In this document: piece after piece, positions 41,982 through 50,969 of the stretch
Layout of the letters: the number at the start of each line of letters is the position of its first letter
How positions within the stretch are numbered: the stretch's first letter is position 1
NCBI GenBank assembly: GCA_000974665.1
Contig: BBSY01000002.1
Coordinates: 558,001 to 622,000 of the forward strand
Source of the DNA: an alpha proteobacterium U9-1i
GTDB lineage: Bacteria > Pseudomonadota > Alphaproteobacteria > Caulobacterales > Aquidulcibacteraceae
Direction of reading: 5' to 3'
DNA length: 64,000 nt
Notes under the pieces: generated by a model
What the model saw: the letters and a program-made list of their open reading frames with translations, nothing else
What the model was told of the DNA's origin: nothing
Database searches by the model: none
Translations under genes and position numbers: made by a program

Positions 41982-43690
41982 GCCGACGCCCTCGCTTTGA
42001 CGCCGTCAGCGACGCCGCATCGACGGGGATCAGCGACGGCGGTGTAGGTTCCGTTGTCGTCGCGCGTGATGACCGCAAACGAGCCCATGTGATGGTCGTA
42101 ACCGGGGGCGACGGAGACGCGAACGCCCATTCGATGAAGGTCTTCGACCACGCCCGGGGCCAATCGATCCTCGATCACCACGCCGCGCGCTTCATTCATC
42201 GCCAGCATGCGCGGCGCATCAACGGCCGCGTAAGCGTCGAGTTTGAAATCGAGCGCGTAGGCAAGCACTTGCGGCACGGTGCAGTGGACGTTGCCAGGGG
42301 AGCCCGCCGACATCACCGGTCTGCCGTCTTTCAACACGAAGGTGTTGCCGATCGTGCACCGCAGCTTTGCGCCTTTGATGAGCGTGGCGTCCATCGTGCT
42401 CATCAGATTGCCGAAACTGGCGTGACTGCCGACCATCGGCACGCCGCCGATGACCATTCCGGGGATGCCTGAGCCCTGCAGCGTGTTCATGATCTGCATC
42501 CAATTGCCGGCTTCATCGACAACGGCGATCTCACACGAGCCAGTCGGCCGATCGCTGCTGGTTGCGCTGAGCCGTGGACGTCCGTCGCCTGTAAACAAGC
42601 TGGTCATGACGTCTTTGGCGGAGGCATCACCGCCAGCCAGACGCATATGGTCGGTGAGATCGACCTTGGGTCTTGCCTTGGCGATCATCTTGGCCAAGTG
42701 CGCGTGATACCCATCGTCAAGAATTTCCTCCTTCGGCACGCCATAGACGGTTTCGTCCTGAGCATACTCCCAGTGTCGCGCGCCTTGGCGAAGCGCGTGT
42801 CCCATCGCCCAGAAATGCTCGGCCGAGCCGGGCGTCATATCGGCAATGCCCAAATGGCGAAGCACACCCATAGCGACGGCCATTTGCAGGCCTTGCAATT
42901 GCGGCGGCGCAAGAGAGACGATCTCGAATTCGTTGTGGCGAAAGCGAAGGGGATCATACCAGCGGGGCGGGGTTTCGCGCATGTGCTCAAGCGTGATGTT
43001 CCATCCCATTTCGTTGGCCTTGCGCACGAAGTCTTTCGCCCATGGTCCGTCGATCATGTAGTCGGGGCCATCCTTGGCGACGCCGGCAAGCGTGGCACCC
43101 AAGCCTTTCGGCACGAAGATATCGCCGACGCTCGGGAAAAATCCGTTGGGCTGATAAAACGCACGGCCTTCCGGAAAGTGCGTGACGAATTTCTCGCCCC
43201 ACACATTGATCCCGTATTCGAACGACGAAACCGGATGGCCACGCTCAGCCCAATCCACCGCCGGCGCGCAGAGGTCGCTCCATTTCTGTGTGCCAAAGCG
43301 GCGATGGATTTCCTTCATTCCCGGCATGAAGCCGGGGATGATTGCCGATGGCGGAACAGACGCATAAGCACCGACGGATGCCGCCATTGGCTTGAAAGGT
43401 GGAAGCCCCGAGGGAAAAACGCCTTGACTGTCGAGTTGATGAATTTGGCCGGTCGCCGCCTCAAAATAGAGACACGTCACCAATCCAGCGTGATTGGTCA
43501 TGAACGGCTCGACCGCCGCCTGCACCAAGCATCCAGCAACGGCTGCATCGGCCGCGTTCCCGCCAGCCTTGAGGATAGCGAGCATCGCCTCTGTTACGAT
43601 CGCGGAATCGGTCGTGACCGCCGCCTTGAGGCCCGAGGCGGGTTTTTTGGGACCGGGATTTAAGATGTAACGTTCAGCCTTTTGGGTCAT
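41978..43690 (-). CDS. Gamma-glutamyltransferase family protein with atypical nucleophile motif
   Basis: A 570-residue Ntn-hydrolase precursor. The large-subunit part has ILKAGGNAADAAVAGCLVQAAVEP and DGPWAKDFVRKANE; the small-subunit part follows the expected autoprocessing site. The usual T-T-H-[FY]-S-x-x-D motif is replaced by S385-C-E-I-A-V-V-D392, so serine stands at the nucleophile position and Glu replaces the His. The rest, including NTLQGSGIPG and MSAGSPGN, is conserved. There is no signal peptide, unlike periplasmic Ggt. It may act on another amide bond, cytoplasmically, on the compound imported by the neighbouring transporter. It overlaps the amidohydrolase by 4 bp. Confidence 0.87.
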   Translation of the reverse strand: MTQKAERYILNPGPKKPASGLKAAVTTDSAIVTEAMLAILKAGGNAADAAVAGCLVQAAVEPFMTNHAGLVTCLYFEAATGQIHQLDSQGVFPSGLPPFKPMAASVGAYASVPPSAIIPGFMPGMKEIHRRFGTQKWSDLCAPAVDWAERGHPVSSFEYGINVWGEKFVTHFPEGRAFYQPNGFFPSVGDIFVPKGLGATLAGVAKDGPDYMIDGPWAKDFVRKANEMGWNITLEHMRETPPRWYDPLRFRHNEFEIVSLAPPQLQGLQMAVAMGVLRHLGIADMTPGSAEHFWAMGHALRQGARHWEYAQDETVYGVPKEEILDDGYHAHLAKMIAKARPKVDLTDHMRLAGGDASAKDVMTSLFTGDGRPRLSATSSDRPTGSCEIAVVDEAGNWMQIMNTLQGSGIPGMVIGGVPMVGSHASFGNLMSTMDATLIKGAKLRCTIGNTFVLKDGRPVMSAGSPGNVHCTVPQVLAYALDFKLDAYAAVDAPRMLAMNEARGVVIEDRLAPGVVEDLHRMGVRVSVAPGYDHHMGSFAVITRDDNGTYTAVADPRRCGVADGVKARASA

Positions 43691-43702
43691 GGAATTCGCA
43701 TC

Positions 43703-45076
43703 TCAAGGATTTGCCAACAAAGAGGGGAACGCGTGGGGGGACCGGCGCAACACGTTTGCAGTACCGCCGCCCGCTATGGAGCGGCCGTCTTCGCAAACAA
43801 CGACGCCGCCTTTGATGGTGATGCGCGGCGCGCCAGTGACGCGCCAGCCTTCGAATGCTGAGAAGTCGGCGCGCGATTGTTGATTTCGCGCGTCGATAGT
43901 GATTTCGCGGCTCGGATCCCAGATATTGAGATCGGCGTCCGATCCGACCGCGATCGCGCCCTTGCGCGGATAGAGTCCAAGCAGCTTTGCCGCGTTGGCG
44001 GAGGTGACCGCAACGAAACGTTCCAGCGAGAGCCCACGTTTCACAACGCCTTCCGAAAAGAACATGGGCAGCATCTCTTCGAGATTGCCCACGCCTGGAC
44101 GGGGATGCTCGAGATCGTGCGCGGGATCGAGCTTCTGGCGCTTCAGAAGCGGGGCGTGATCGGAACCCAGTGTATGCACTGCGCCGTTGGCCAAGCCCCG
44201 CCAAAGCGCGTCGCTGTCTTTGAGCGCTCGGATCGGCGGGAAGCTCACATAGAGACGTCCGTCCGGTTGGCAATATTTCTCCGAGCTCAAATGAAGATAG
44301 ATCGGCCTGGTCTCAACAAAAACCGGGAGCCCACGCTGCTGGGCGTCCATGCAGGCCTTCAGGCCTTCGGCGCTTGAGAGATGGACGATATAGACTGCAC
44401 AGCCCGTCAGCTCGCAGAGCGCGATCACCTTTTGGACGGCCTTCACCTCCGACAAAACTGGGCGGGTGCCTTCATAGCAACAGAAATCAGTGCGCGTCCG
44501 GCGCAATGTCGAAGACAACGCGCGTGCAATCACAGCGGCGTCCTCACAATGAAACATTGCCATTAGGTTTCGCGCGCGGGCGGCGCGGAGAAGCTCGACA
44601 TAGGCCTCGTGCGCCTCGTCGAACTGGCCCAGCATGGTGAAAAGCTTGAACGTTGACTGTCCCGATGCAGCGATCGCGTCCAAGATCGACGCGTCGGGGG
44701 GGCCTTCGGCGTTGAGAACACTGTGAAAGACCGCATCGACGCCAGATGAGGCCTCGGCGTCGCGCGTGTGACGCAGCAGCGTCGCCTCGACCGATTCGCC
44801 CGCATCGGGAAACGCCATGACGCCGATGGTGGTGATGCCGCCCGCGAGCGCGGCGCTCGAACCTGAGCTGAAATCATCCACAAATGGGGAAAGATGCACG
44901 TGGGGGTCGACGCCGCCGGGCATGAGTAGCATTCCAGAGGCGTCGATTGTCCCGCAGGCAATTTCAATCTCGTCGCCGATGGTTTCAATTCTACCGTTGC
45001 GCAACAGCGCATCAGACTTTCGCTGACCGTCGGCATTCACGATGACGCCGTTCTTGATCAGAAGCGGAGAACCCAT
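43703..45076 (-). CDS. Dihydropyrimidinase/hydantoinase-like amidohydrolase
   Basis: A 457-residue cyclic amidohydrolase. The metal motif GGVDPHVHLSPF, the lysine likely carboxylated to bridge two metals (STFKLFTML), then MFHCEDAAV, IVHLSSAEGL and TLGSDHAPLLKRQK supply all ligands. Similar enzymes open hydantoin, dihydropyrimidine or allantoin rings. It may hydrolyse a cyclic imide or ureide; N-methylhydantoin-type substrates would link to the sarcosine operon but this is speculation. A 12-bp gap separates it from the gamma-glutamyltransferase gene. Confidence 0.87.
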   Translation of the reverse strand: MGSPLLIKNGVIVNADGQRKSDALLRNGRIETIGDEIEIACGTIDASGMLLMPGGVDPHVHLSPFVDDFSSGSSAALAGGITTIGVMAFPDAGESVEATLLRHTRDAEASSGVDAVFHSVLNAEGPPDASILDAIAASGQSTFKLFTMLGQFDEAHEAYVELLRAARARNLMAMFHCEDAAVIARALSSTLRRTRTDFCCYEGTRPVLSEVKAVQKVIALCELTGCAVYIVHLSSAEGLKACMDAQQRGLPVFVETRPIYLHLSSEKYCQPDGRLYVSFPPIRALKDSDALWRGLANGAVHTLGSDHAPLLKRQKLDPAHDLEHPRPGVGNLEEMLPMFFSEGVVKRGLSLERFVAVTSANAAKLLGLYPRKGAIAVGSDADLNIWDPSREITIDARNQQSRADFSAFEGWRVTGAPRITIKGGVVVCEDGRSIAGGGTANVLRRSPHAFPSLLANP

Positions 45077-45137
45077 CGCCTAACGTTCAATCCTCTCGTC
45101 ATTGGGCTCGGAGGCCACAGAAACCCGCGCGGATTGC

Positions 45138-46472
45138 TCATGCATGTTCGCTCACACCAAGTGCGGCGTCGTCCGCGTCTGAAGTAGAAGTGATGCTGTC
45201 CGCCAGATCCCGATCAACCGTCTCGCTGGCCTGCCATTGGTGCCAGGCCGCCCAGAGATAGCCAGGGCACATCGCCACCAGCGCGTAGCGCAGCGCTTCA
45301 TCGCCAAAGAACGGGTGCAGAGTGTCGCTAATGACGCCCGCGAGTAGGGGGCCAAGCCCCATCCCGATCAGATTGGCGAAGAAATAGACGATGGCGATCG
45401 ACATCGCGCGCAAATGCGGAGGCACCAAACTCTGCATGGTCGCCAGCATTGGGCCTTGTGAGGTGTTTCCACCGAGCGCGGCCAGGGCCAACAAACCAAA
45501 CGCCCAATGATAGTCGGACACCAGAAAAGCGGCCGCGCTCAACACCGAGAAAAAGGAGAAGGCGATGGCGCAGCCTCTCAGCTGTTGACGCTCACGATGC
45601 GCGGCGAACCGCGTCGCGAGCTCACCGCCTAGAATGCAGCCAGCCCCGCCCGCGACACCCCAAACCAAACTAGACCAGGTACCAAGTTCGCCGGTTGAGA
45701 GGCCGTGACTTCTGATGAAGAAGCTCGGCATCCATTGCAGCAAGCCATACGCGAACAAGAACCAGAGCGAATAGCAGATAAGCAGGTGGCGAAACGCTCG
45801 GTTGCGCCAGAGGATGCTAAACACTGCAATTACGTTCGGCTGATTGCTTGTTGGCGATACAGGCGCTGGACTCTTAGAGAGGTTCTTTGTCTTCCGCGGC
45901 TCGCGAAGCGTCAGCAGCGCTAGCAGTGCAAGCGCAAGGCCTGGAGCTCCGAGAATGACAAAGGTCAGCCGCCAGCCATAAAATTGGTTGAGCCAGCCCG
46001 CTGCGAAATAACCGATTAAGAGCGCGAGGGGCCCGCCGAGTATGAAGATTGAGACCGCTCTTGGGCGCTCAGCGCGCGTGAATTCATCGGCGATCAAAGA
46101 ATGCGCCGGCGGCATGCAGCCGGCCTCGCCAACAGCGGTGACCACGCGCACCGCCAAAAGCTGTAGGAAGTTTCCCACAAACGCCGTCGCCGAGACCGCG
46201 ATGCTCCAGAGCGCCACGGTCACCGAGAGAATGGTTATACGATTGCCCCGATCGGCCCAGTGCGCGATCGGCAGTCCCATGACCGCATAGAAGGACGCGA
46301 AAGCAATGCCGGTTAGGAAACCGAGCTGCGTGTCAGAAGCCGAGAGTTCGGTCTTGATGTCTTGCAGGACGATGCCAAGCGCCATCCGGTCCAATTGATT
46401 GAAGGCCAAGATGACCATCAGCAAATAGATCAGGTAGCTCTTGTATCGGCGCTCTTGCATCGACGCGTTCAC
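45138..46472 (-). CDS. MFS transporter, spinster-like
   Basis: A 444-residue major-facilitator protein with about 12 membrane segments. QLDRMALGIVLQDIKTELSAS, PIAHWADRGNRI (loop 2-3 signature) and GEAGCMPPAHSLIADEF are typical of the spinster-like group, which often imports aromatic, peptide-like or lipid-like compounds. The start is GTG 46472 or ATG 46460; neither has a good ribosome site. A strong terminator for the TonB receptor gene ends only 8 bp upstream, so expression depends on read-through or a promoter inside that short gap. It probably carries the compound across the inner membrane. Confidence 0.9.
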   Translation of the reverse strand: MNASMQERRYKSYLIYLLMVILAFNQLDRMALGIVLQDIKTELSASDTQLGFLTGIAFASFYAVMGLPIAHWADRGNRITILSVTVALWSIAVSATAFVGNFLQLLAVRVVTAVGEAGCMPPAHSLIADEFTRAERPRAVSIFILGGPLALLIGYFAAGWLNQFYGWRLTFVILGAPGLALALLALLTLREPRKTKNLSKSPAPVSPTSNQPNVIAVFSILWRNRAFRHLLICYSLWFLFAYGLLQWMPSFFIRSHGLSTGELGTWSSLVWGVAGGAGCILGGELATRFAAHRERQQLRGCAIAFSFFSVLSAAAFLVSDYHWAFGLLALAALGGNTSQGPMLATMQSLVPPHLRAMSIAIVYFFANLIGMGLGPLLAGVISDTLHPFFGDEALRYALVAMCPGYLWAAWHQWQASETVDRDLADSITSTSDADDAALGVSEHA

Positions 46473-46479
46473 CGAAGGG

Positions 46480-46518
46480 AAAAAAAGAGCTGAGGTCCGG
46501 TTGGAGACGGACCTCAGC
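46480..46518 (-). terminator. Strong intrinsic terminator after the TonB receptor gene
   Basis: An 11-bp perfect stem (GCTGAGGTCCG at 46489-46499 with CGGACCTCAGC at 46508-46518) has an 8-nt loop and, on the minus strand, a run of seven T (46486-46480). It lies between the receptor stop (46542) and the MFS start (46472). Confidence 0.9.
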
Positions 46519-46541
46519 CACGTGGGTGGGAGATGATCAGA

Positions 46542-48923
46542 TCAGTAGTGATAGTCGACTTGAATGCCGAAGGTGCGGGGGCGCACGCGCGTCGTCGCAT
46601 CTGGGCCGAAGAACGGATTGCGGATCACGCCGCCGTCTTCATTGGTGATGTTGTCGACAAACAGGTTGAGGTTCCACGCGGTGGGCGCCTCGATCGACAA
46701 TGAAGCACGCCCGATGAAGATCTTATCGCCGGCGCCGATCACAGTGGCGCCGCCGACGATCGAGCGGAAATCCTGACCAGAGGTGTAGCTCGCGGAGCTC
46801 GAAAGGCGCGCATTGAACCCGCCGCCAAGCGCCCAGGAATAATCAGCAAAAGCGCTCGCGGTGTATTCCGGTGAGAAGTTCAACCGCTCGCCCGATCTGA
46901 ACAAGATGCCGCCCGAGAATGGCACGTCTTCATCAACGGTGAGACCGTTCCAGCTGACGGTGCCGCCAAAATTGAGATTGTGGGTTGGGTGGAAGGTGAC
47001 GCCAGCATCGACGCCTAGTCCGCTTGCAGATTGTGCGTTGATAATAGCAGACACCGGTGCGCCGTTGAACAGAACGGAGACCTGTTGCTGAACGTCGTCC
47101 CACTGGATGTAGTAGACCGAGGTGTCGAAAGAGATCCAACCGAGGTCGCCTTTGGCTCCAAGTTCGTAATTATGAAGCTTGTCGGGATCGGCTGACGGAA
47201 ATCCCGGGACGCCGCCGGTGGTTGGATAGGATTGCGGCGAACCGCTCCGGAAGCCCTCGGAATAGGAGCCATAGATCGTTGTGTTGGGCACGGGATGCCA
47301 AGCAAGCACCAGCCGTGGCGTGAACGCGTGGAAGGAATCCTGTGCATCGTAATAATTAGGTGGGTTGACCGGTGCAACCGCGTGATCTTCGCGCGACTCC
47401 ACATCGTCATGGAAGTAGCGCCCACCCACGGTGAGTTCCAGCGTGTCGTCAAGCAAGAGGCGTGTGAGCTCACCGAACGCCGCATAGGACTTTGACGTGT
47501 TTGTCCAATCAAACACCAGACCAAATTCGGGCACGCGTTGGAGGTTTATGTCTTCACCGTCGCGATACATCGCGCCGACGGTCCAGCGCCAGGGTCCGTC
47601 GCCCTCCGAGTTGAGGTAAACTTCTTGCGAGAAGACATTGGCGTTGAAGTTGTCATTGAGCGTGGACGCGACGCCAAACAGGGCGGTGACGTCGGTGTCG
47701 CCACTGCTTGAATAGTCGATATAGCTCGACGCGCTCGTCAGTGTGAAATTGTGGAAATCGTAGCCGACGCGGAAGCTATAGACGTCGAAGTCGATCGAGT
47801 ACGATTCATCGCCGCTGGTGTGGCGAATGCCGTCATCGGAACTAGCGGCTTTGCCGCCGAAATCAGATCGTGATGCCCAGGCCGAGCCGGACAGCGTCAA
47901 ATCCGATGTCGGTTGTGCATCCAACCGAAGGCGTCCGTTGCGAATTTGCGCATCGTTGGCGTTGGGATGATTGATGTAATCAACCCAGCCGCCAAGATCT
48001 TGATAGCCAAGGACGGCGCGTGCGGCGAGGCGATCTTGAATCAGCGGTACGTTGATCGCCACGTCGGCGCGGTAGCTTTCGTCTCCGCCTTCCGTGCCAG
48101 AAGTGGAGACACGGCCTTTCAAATCGAAGGAGGTAAGATCGGCAGCATGGGTCAGCACACGCACGACGCCACTTTCAGCGTTGGCGCCGTAAATGGTGCC
48201 TTGGGGGCCGCGCAGCACTTCGACGCGTTCAAGGTCGTAAGCATTCGCGTCGGGTGCGATGGCTGTCTGTACGAGGCCGAAGGGGACGGAGTCGAGATAG
48301 TAGGAAACAGGACTTGAACCCGCGAACACCGGACCGGCCGCGGCGACGCCGCGCACAGTGACAACAGTGCCGCCAGCTTGCGTATGATTGAACGCTGCAA
48401 CGCCTGGCACGCGCATCAGCTCTTCGGTGATGCCTTGCGTCGTCGACTGGTCGAGATATTGACCGCCGAGAACCGCCACCGACATAGGAACGTCTTGAAG
48501 GCGCTCCTCGCGTTTTTGCGCCGTGACGACGATTTCTTCTTCGGCCTGCGGCGCTGACGTGTCAGCGCCGGATTGGGGCTGGGGGCCGGTGGTCGCCTGC
48601 GCAAGAATGACGTACGCGTTCGGACCAGTCGTGCGATAGGTGAGATCAGTGCCGGTCAACATCCGATCGAGCGCTTGCTGCGGCGTCAGGTTTCCGGACA
48701 ATGTTGCCGCTTGCTTGCCGCGAACGAGTTCGGGCCGAAACACGATTTGTACGTTTGTTTGCCGCGCAAGCTGATTGAGCGCGTTGCCCAAATCCTGCGA
48801 CTGCACTGAAACTGTGATCAATTGCGCTTGCTGCGCGTGGGCTGCGCCTGTCATCGCGGCGACTGCCACAGCTGCGCCGGCGAGAAGCCCAAATCGGCGC
48901 CCATGTCCACGATTACTGACCAT
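46542..48923 (-). CDS. TonB-dependent receptor with STN signalling domain
   Basis: A 793-residue outer-membrane transporter. The signal peptide (about 1-31, ending AHAQ) is followed by an STN domain (VSVQSQDLGNALNQLARQTN, about 40-110), which talks to FecR-type anti-sigma proteins. A TonB box-like EEEIVVTAQKREERLQDVP precedes the plug and the 22-strand barrel ending in FGIQVDYHY (C-terminal Tyr, typical). I chose ATG 48923 because GGAGG stands 5 nt upstream. Together with the adjacent FecR and sigma genes it forms a trans-envelope signalling set. Ligand unknown; a low-polarity or peptide-like compound is as likely as iron. Confidence 0.95.
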   Translation of the reverse strand: MVSNRGHGRRFGLLAGAAVAVAAMTGAAHAQQAQLITVSVQSQDLGNALNQLARQTNVQIVFRPELVRGKQAATLSGNLTPQQALDRMLTGTDLTYRTTGPNAYVILAQATTGPQPQSGADTSAPQAEEEIVVTAQKREERLQDVPMSVAVLGGQYLDQSTTQGITEELMRVPGVAAFNHTQAGGTVVTVRGVAAAGPVFAGSSPVSYYLDSVPFGLVQTAIAPDANAYDLERVEVLRGPQGTIYGANAESGVVRVLTHAADLTSFDLKGRVSTSGTEGGDESYRADVAINVPLIQDRLAARAVLGYQDLGGWVDYINHPNANDAQIRNGRLRLDAQPTSDLTLSGSAWASRSDFGGKAASSDDGIRHTSGDESYSIDFDVYSFRVGYDFHNFTLTSASSYIDYSSSGDTDVTALFGVASTLNDNFNANVFSQEVYLNSEGDGPWRWTVGAMYRDGEDINLQRVPEFGLVFDWTNTSKSYAAFGELTRLLLDDTLELTVGGRYFHDDVESREDHAVAPVNPPNYYDAQDSFHAFTPRLVLAWHPVPNTTIYGSYSEGFRSGSPQSYPTTGGVPGFPSADPDKLHNYELGAKGDLGWISFDTSVYYIQWDDVQQQVSVLFNGAPVSAIINAQSASGLGVDAGVTFHPTHNLNFGGTVSWNGLTVDEDVPFSGGILFRSGERLNFSPEYTASAFADYSWALGGGFNARLSSSASYTSGQDFRSIVGGATVIGAGDKIFIGRASLSIEAPTAWNLNLFVDNITNEDGGVIRNPFFGPDATTRVRPRTFGIQVDYHY

Positions 48924-49045
48924 ATTCCTCCCCCTCATTGAGGCCAGGTATTCCCGGCCCTCTTGAGGTCAGACGCATTGCGATCTCGCATCCCCAGCCA
49001 GATGCGACAGAAAATTTACACTTTGGGCAAATGTGTGCCCAGAGT

Positions 49046-50029
49046 TCAACGCGGATAGAGCGTGACCGAGCCGTCGGCTGCACGTTGTGCGCGAACCGGA
49101 AACGATTGCTCTAAAGCACTCACGGTCGTCGAAATCTCACCGATATGGAACGTCCCCGAAACGCGCAGCATGGAGAGACGCGATTCGCTCAACTTGATCG
49201 GCTGCGGCGAAAAGCGATTGAGCTGATGCAGCGCATCGCCCAGCGCAACGTCGTCAAATACAAGGCGGCCAAAGCGCCAGGCGCTCTGATTGTCAGCGTC
49301 GACTGGCGCCACTTGCGCCAAGCCGTTGCGTTCCACGTAAGCGTAATTGGGCGCAAGCGTCGCCAGCGTGCGGCCATGAGCGGTGTCGGAAATACGCACC
49401 GAACCGGCCACTAAAATCACCGCGAGATCGGCTTCTTCGGTATCCACGTCGAACTGGGTGCCGAGCACGCGGACTTCGCGCCTACCGTGCCGGACCATGA
49501 AGGGCCGGTCGGCTTCATGATCGATGTCGAAGAAGGCGCGGCCGCGAACAAGTTCAGCCACACGTTCATGCGCGCCGAGGCGCACGATGAGCTGGGAATT
49601 GGGCCCAAGTTCGATCGCGCTGTGGTCGGCAAGATTGATCGTCGAGCGTTGGCCGGCGAGAGTTTCATAGGTCGTCGCGGCGGGCTCATGCGGCATCAGG
49701 AAAAAGAACGCGGCGGCGGCCGCAACGGCCAAGGCGCTAGTCAGTCCGCCAGCGATCCACTGCCGGCGCGAACGGCGCGCCGCCTCCAAGCTTTCGTGTT
49801 GCGCGGCAAGGATCTCCGGCGCTTCCCCAAACGCGCCGAGATCGCCCCAAAGCCGCTGGAATGACGCGTAAGCGCGAGCATTTTCCGGATTGGCGGCTAG
49901 CCACTCGTCGAATTCGTGCGCATCCGCGTCGGACTTCTTGTCCGAGGACATACGCGCGAACCACGCAGCGGCTTCTTCTTCGGCCGTCTGAGCGGCCGAG
50001 CCCACGGGCTTAGGCCTGCTCATGATCAT
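49046..50029 (-). CDS. fecR: FecR-type anti-sigma regulator
   Basis: A 327-residue inner-membrane regulator. An N-terminal DUF4880-like cytoplasmic domain (EEEAAAWFARMSSDKKSDADAHEF) is followed by one membrane helix (about 92-112, AGGLTSALAVAAAAAFFFLM). The periplasmic FecR domain (TLAGQRSTINLADHSAIELG, EVRVLGTQFDV) and the C-terminal STN-like segment (RFSPQPIKL) complete it. It would transmit receptor occupancy to the ECF sigma factor encoded just upstream. It overlaps that gene by 20 bp. Confidence 0.94.
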   Translation of the reverse strand: MIMSRPKPVGSAAQTAEEEAAAWFARMSSDKKSDADAHEFDEWLAANPENARAYASFQRLWGDLGAFGEAPEILAAQHESLEAARRSRRQWIAGGLTSALAVAAAAAFFFLMPHEPAATTYETLAGQRSTINLADHSAIELGPNSQLIVRLGAHERVAELVRGRAFFDIDHEADRPFMVRHGRREVRVLGTQFDVDTEEADLAVILVAGSVRISDTAHGRTLATLAPNYAYVERNGLAQVAPVDADNQSAWRFGRLVFDDVALGDALHQLNRFSPQPIKLSESRLSMLRVSGTFHIGEISTTVSALEQSFPVRAQRAADGSVTLYPR

Positions 50030-50594
50030 CGTCCTGCATCGCTTTTTTGACGTGGAGAAGGGCGCGCGTCATATGCTTTTCAACCGCACTCACCGATATG
50101 CCAAAGCGCTTGGCGATTTCAGATTGCGGCATGCCGCTATAGCGATGAAGCAAAAACACGGATCTGCACTTGGGGCTGAGTTCGGAGAGCGCATCAAGTA
50201 AAACGCGCAACCTGCGCCTTCCCTCAAGTGCGCGTTCAACAGAAGGTTCGTCTGACGGTAATTCAACAATGTCCTCAAGTTGGACTTGGCCTTCCGGATT
50301 GCGCACGCGGTTGCGGCGCACACGGTCACGGACCAGGTTCGCTGCGGTTTCGAAAATATAGCCTTCGATGGTCGGCTCGGAGAGAACGTCGGGACGCTTG
50401 GCGAGGCGGAAGAAAACTTCCTGCGTCATTTCTTCGGCTTCGGCATGGTCATGGACGCGACGCGCGAAGAAACCGAGGAGCGGCTTTCGATAGCGCTCGA
50501 CCAGTTTCTCCAACAAGGCGTTCTGCGGGGAGGACCCCATCCGACCTTCAAGGCTCCCGAAATATCCCGGAATAACTAGGATTTCAGCGAGCAT
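50010..50594 (-). CDS. ECF sigma factor, FecI-like
   Basis: A 194-residue extracytoplasmic-function sigma factor. The region 2 segment (ALLEKLVERYRKPLLGFFARR, AEEMTQEVFFRLAKR) and region 4 (LSPKCRSVFLLHRYSGM, FGISVSAVEKHM) are complete. I chose ATG 50594, with GGAG 5 nt upstream; an in-frame ATG earlier (50630) lacks a ribosome site. It forms an operon with fecR and probably activates the TonB receptor gene. Confidence 0.92.
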   Translation of the reverse strand: MLAEILVIPGYFGSLEGRMGSSPQNALLEKLVERYRKPLLGFFARRVHDHAEAEEMTQEVFFRLAKRPDVLSEPTIEGYIFETAANLVRDRVRRNRVRNPEGQVQLEDIVELPSDEPSVERALEGRRRLRVLLDALSELSPKCRSVFLLHRYSGMPQSEIAKRFGISVSAVEKHMTRALLHVKKAMQDDDHEQA

Positions 50595-50969
50595 AAGTCT
50601 CCGCTCAGCGTATAAGCAAATGTTGTGCACGCGCCTGGGGGAGGGGCGGTTTCGTGCGTATTACGTCTAATGGGCTGATCTTGGCGCGCGACGCGGCGGG
50701 CCGTCTTTGGGGAAATCGGCTCCTCGCGCGTTTTACTCAACGAGCCTGTTGCTTCCTCCAGTAACTGGCTTTCGAACCCTACCCGTTGGCCCGCTGTCCC
50801 ATTGGACGGCGGGCCATTATTTTTGAGAGCGTGAGCGCCGCGAGTCGACGCCGGAGAAGGGGTAGGAGTCGGCGGCACGAGCAAAGCCAGCCCCGGCCCA
50901 TCACAGCCCGCACCGCCAATGAGTAAGACGTGCGGGCGACAAGTTTCCGCATGCGTTCTTGCGCATAGT
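50595..50969. other. Intergenic region upstream of the ECF sigma gene
   Basis: About 375 bp between the sigma start and the stop of the unknown gene at 50970. It must hold the sigma promoter. The short frames in it are Arg/Ser-rich and not protein-like. This is the junction from metabolic cargo back to element-type genes; I see no repeats or transposase remnants. Confidence 0.45.

Noticed and set aside
42647-43663. 338-codon plus-strand frame opposite the gamma-glutamyltransferase gene
   Set aside because: Composition is not protein-like and the minus-strand gene is unambiguous.
30399-50594. Reading the cargo as a capsule (poly-gamma-glutamate) locus because of the CapA-like gene and gamma-glutamyltransferase
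   Set aside because: capB, capC and export genes are absent, and the other neighbours are import and hydrolysis genes.
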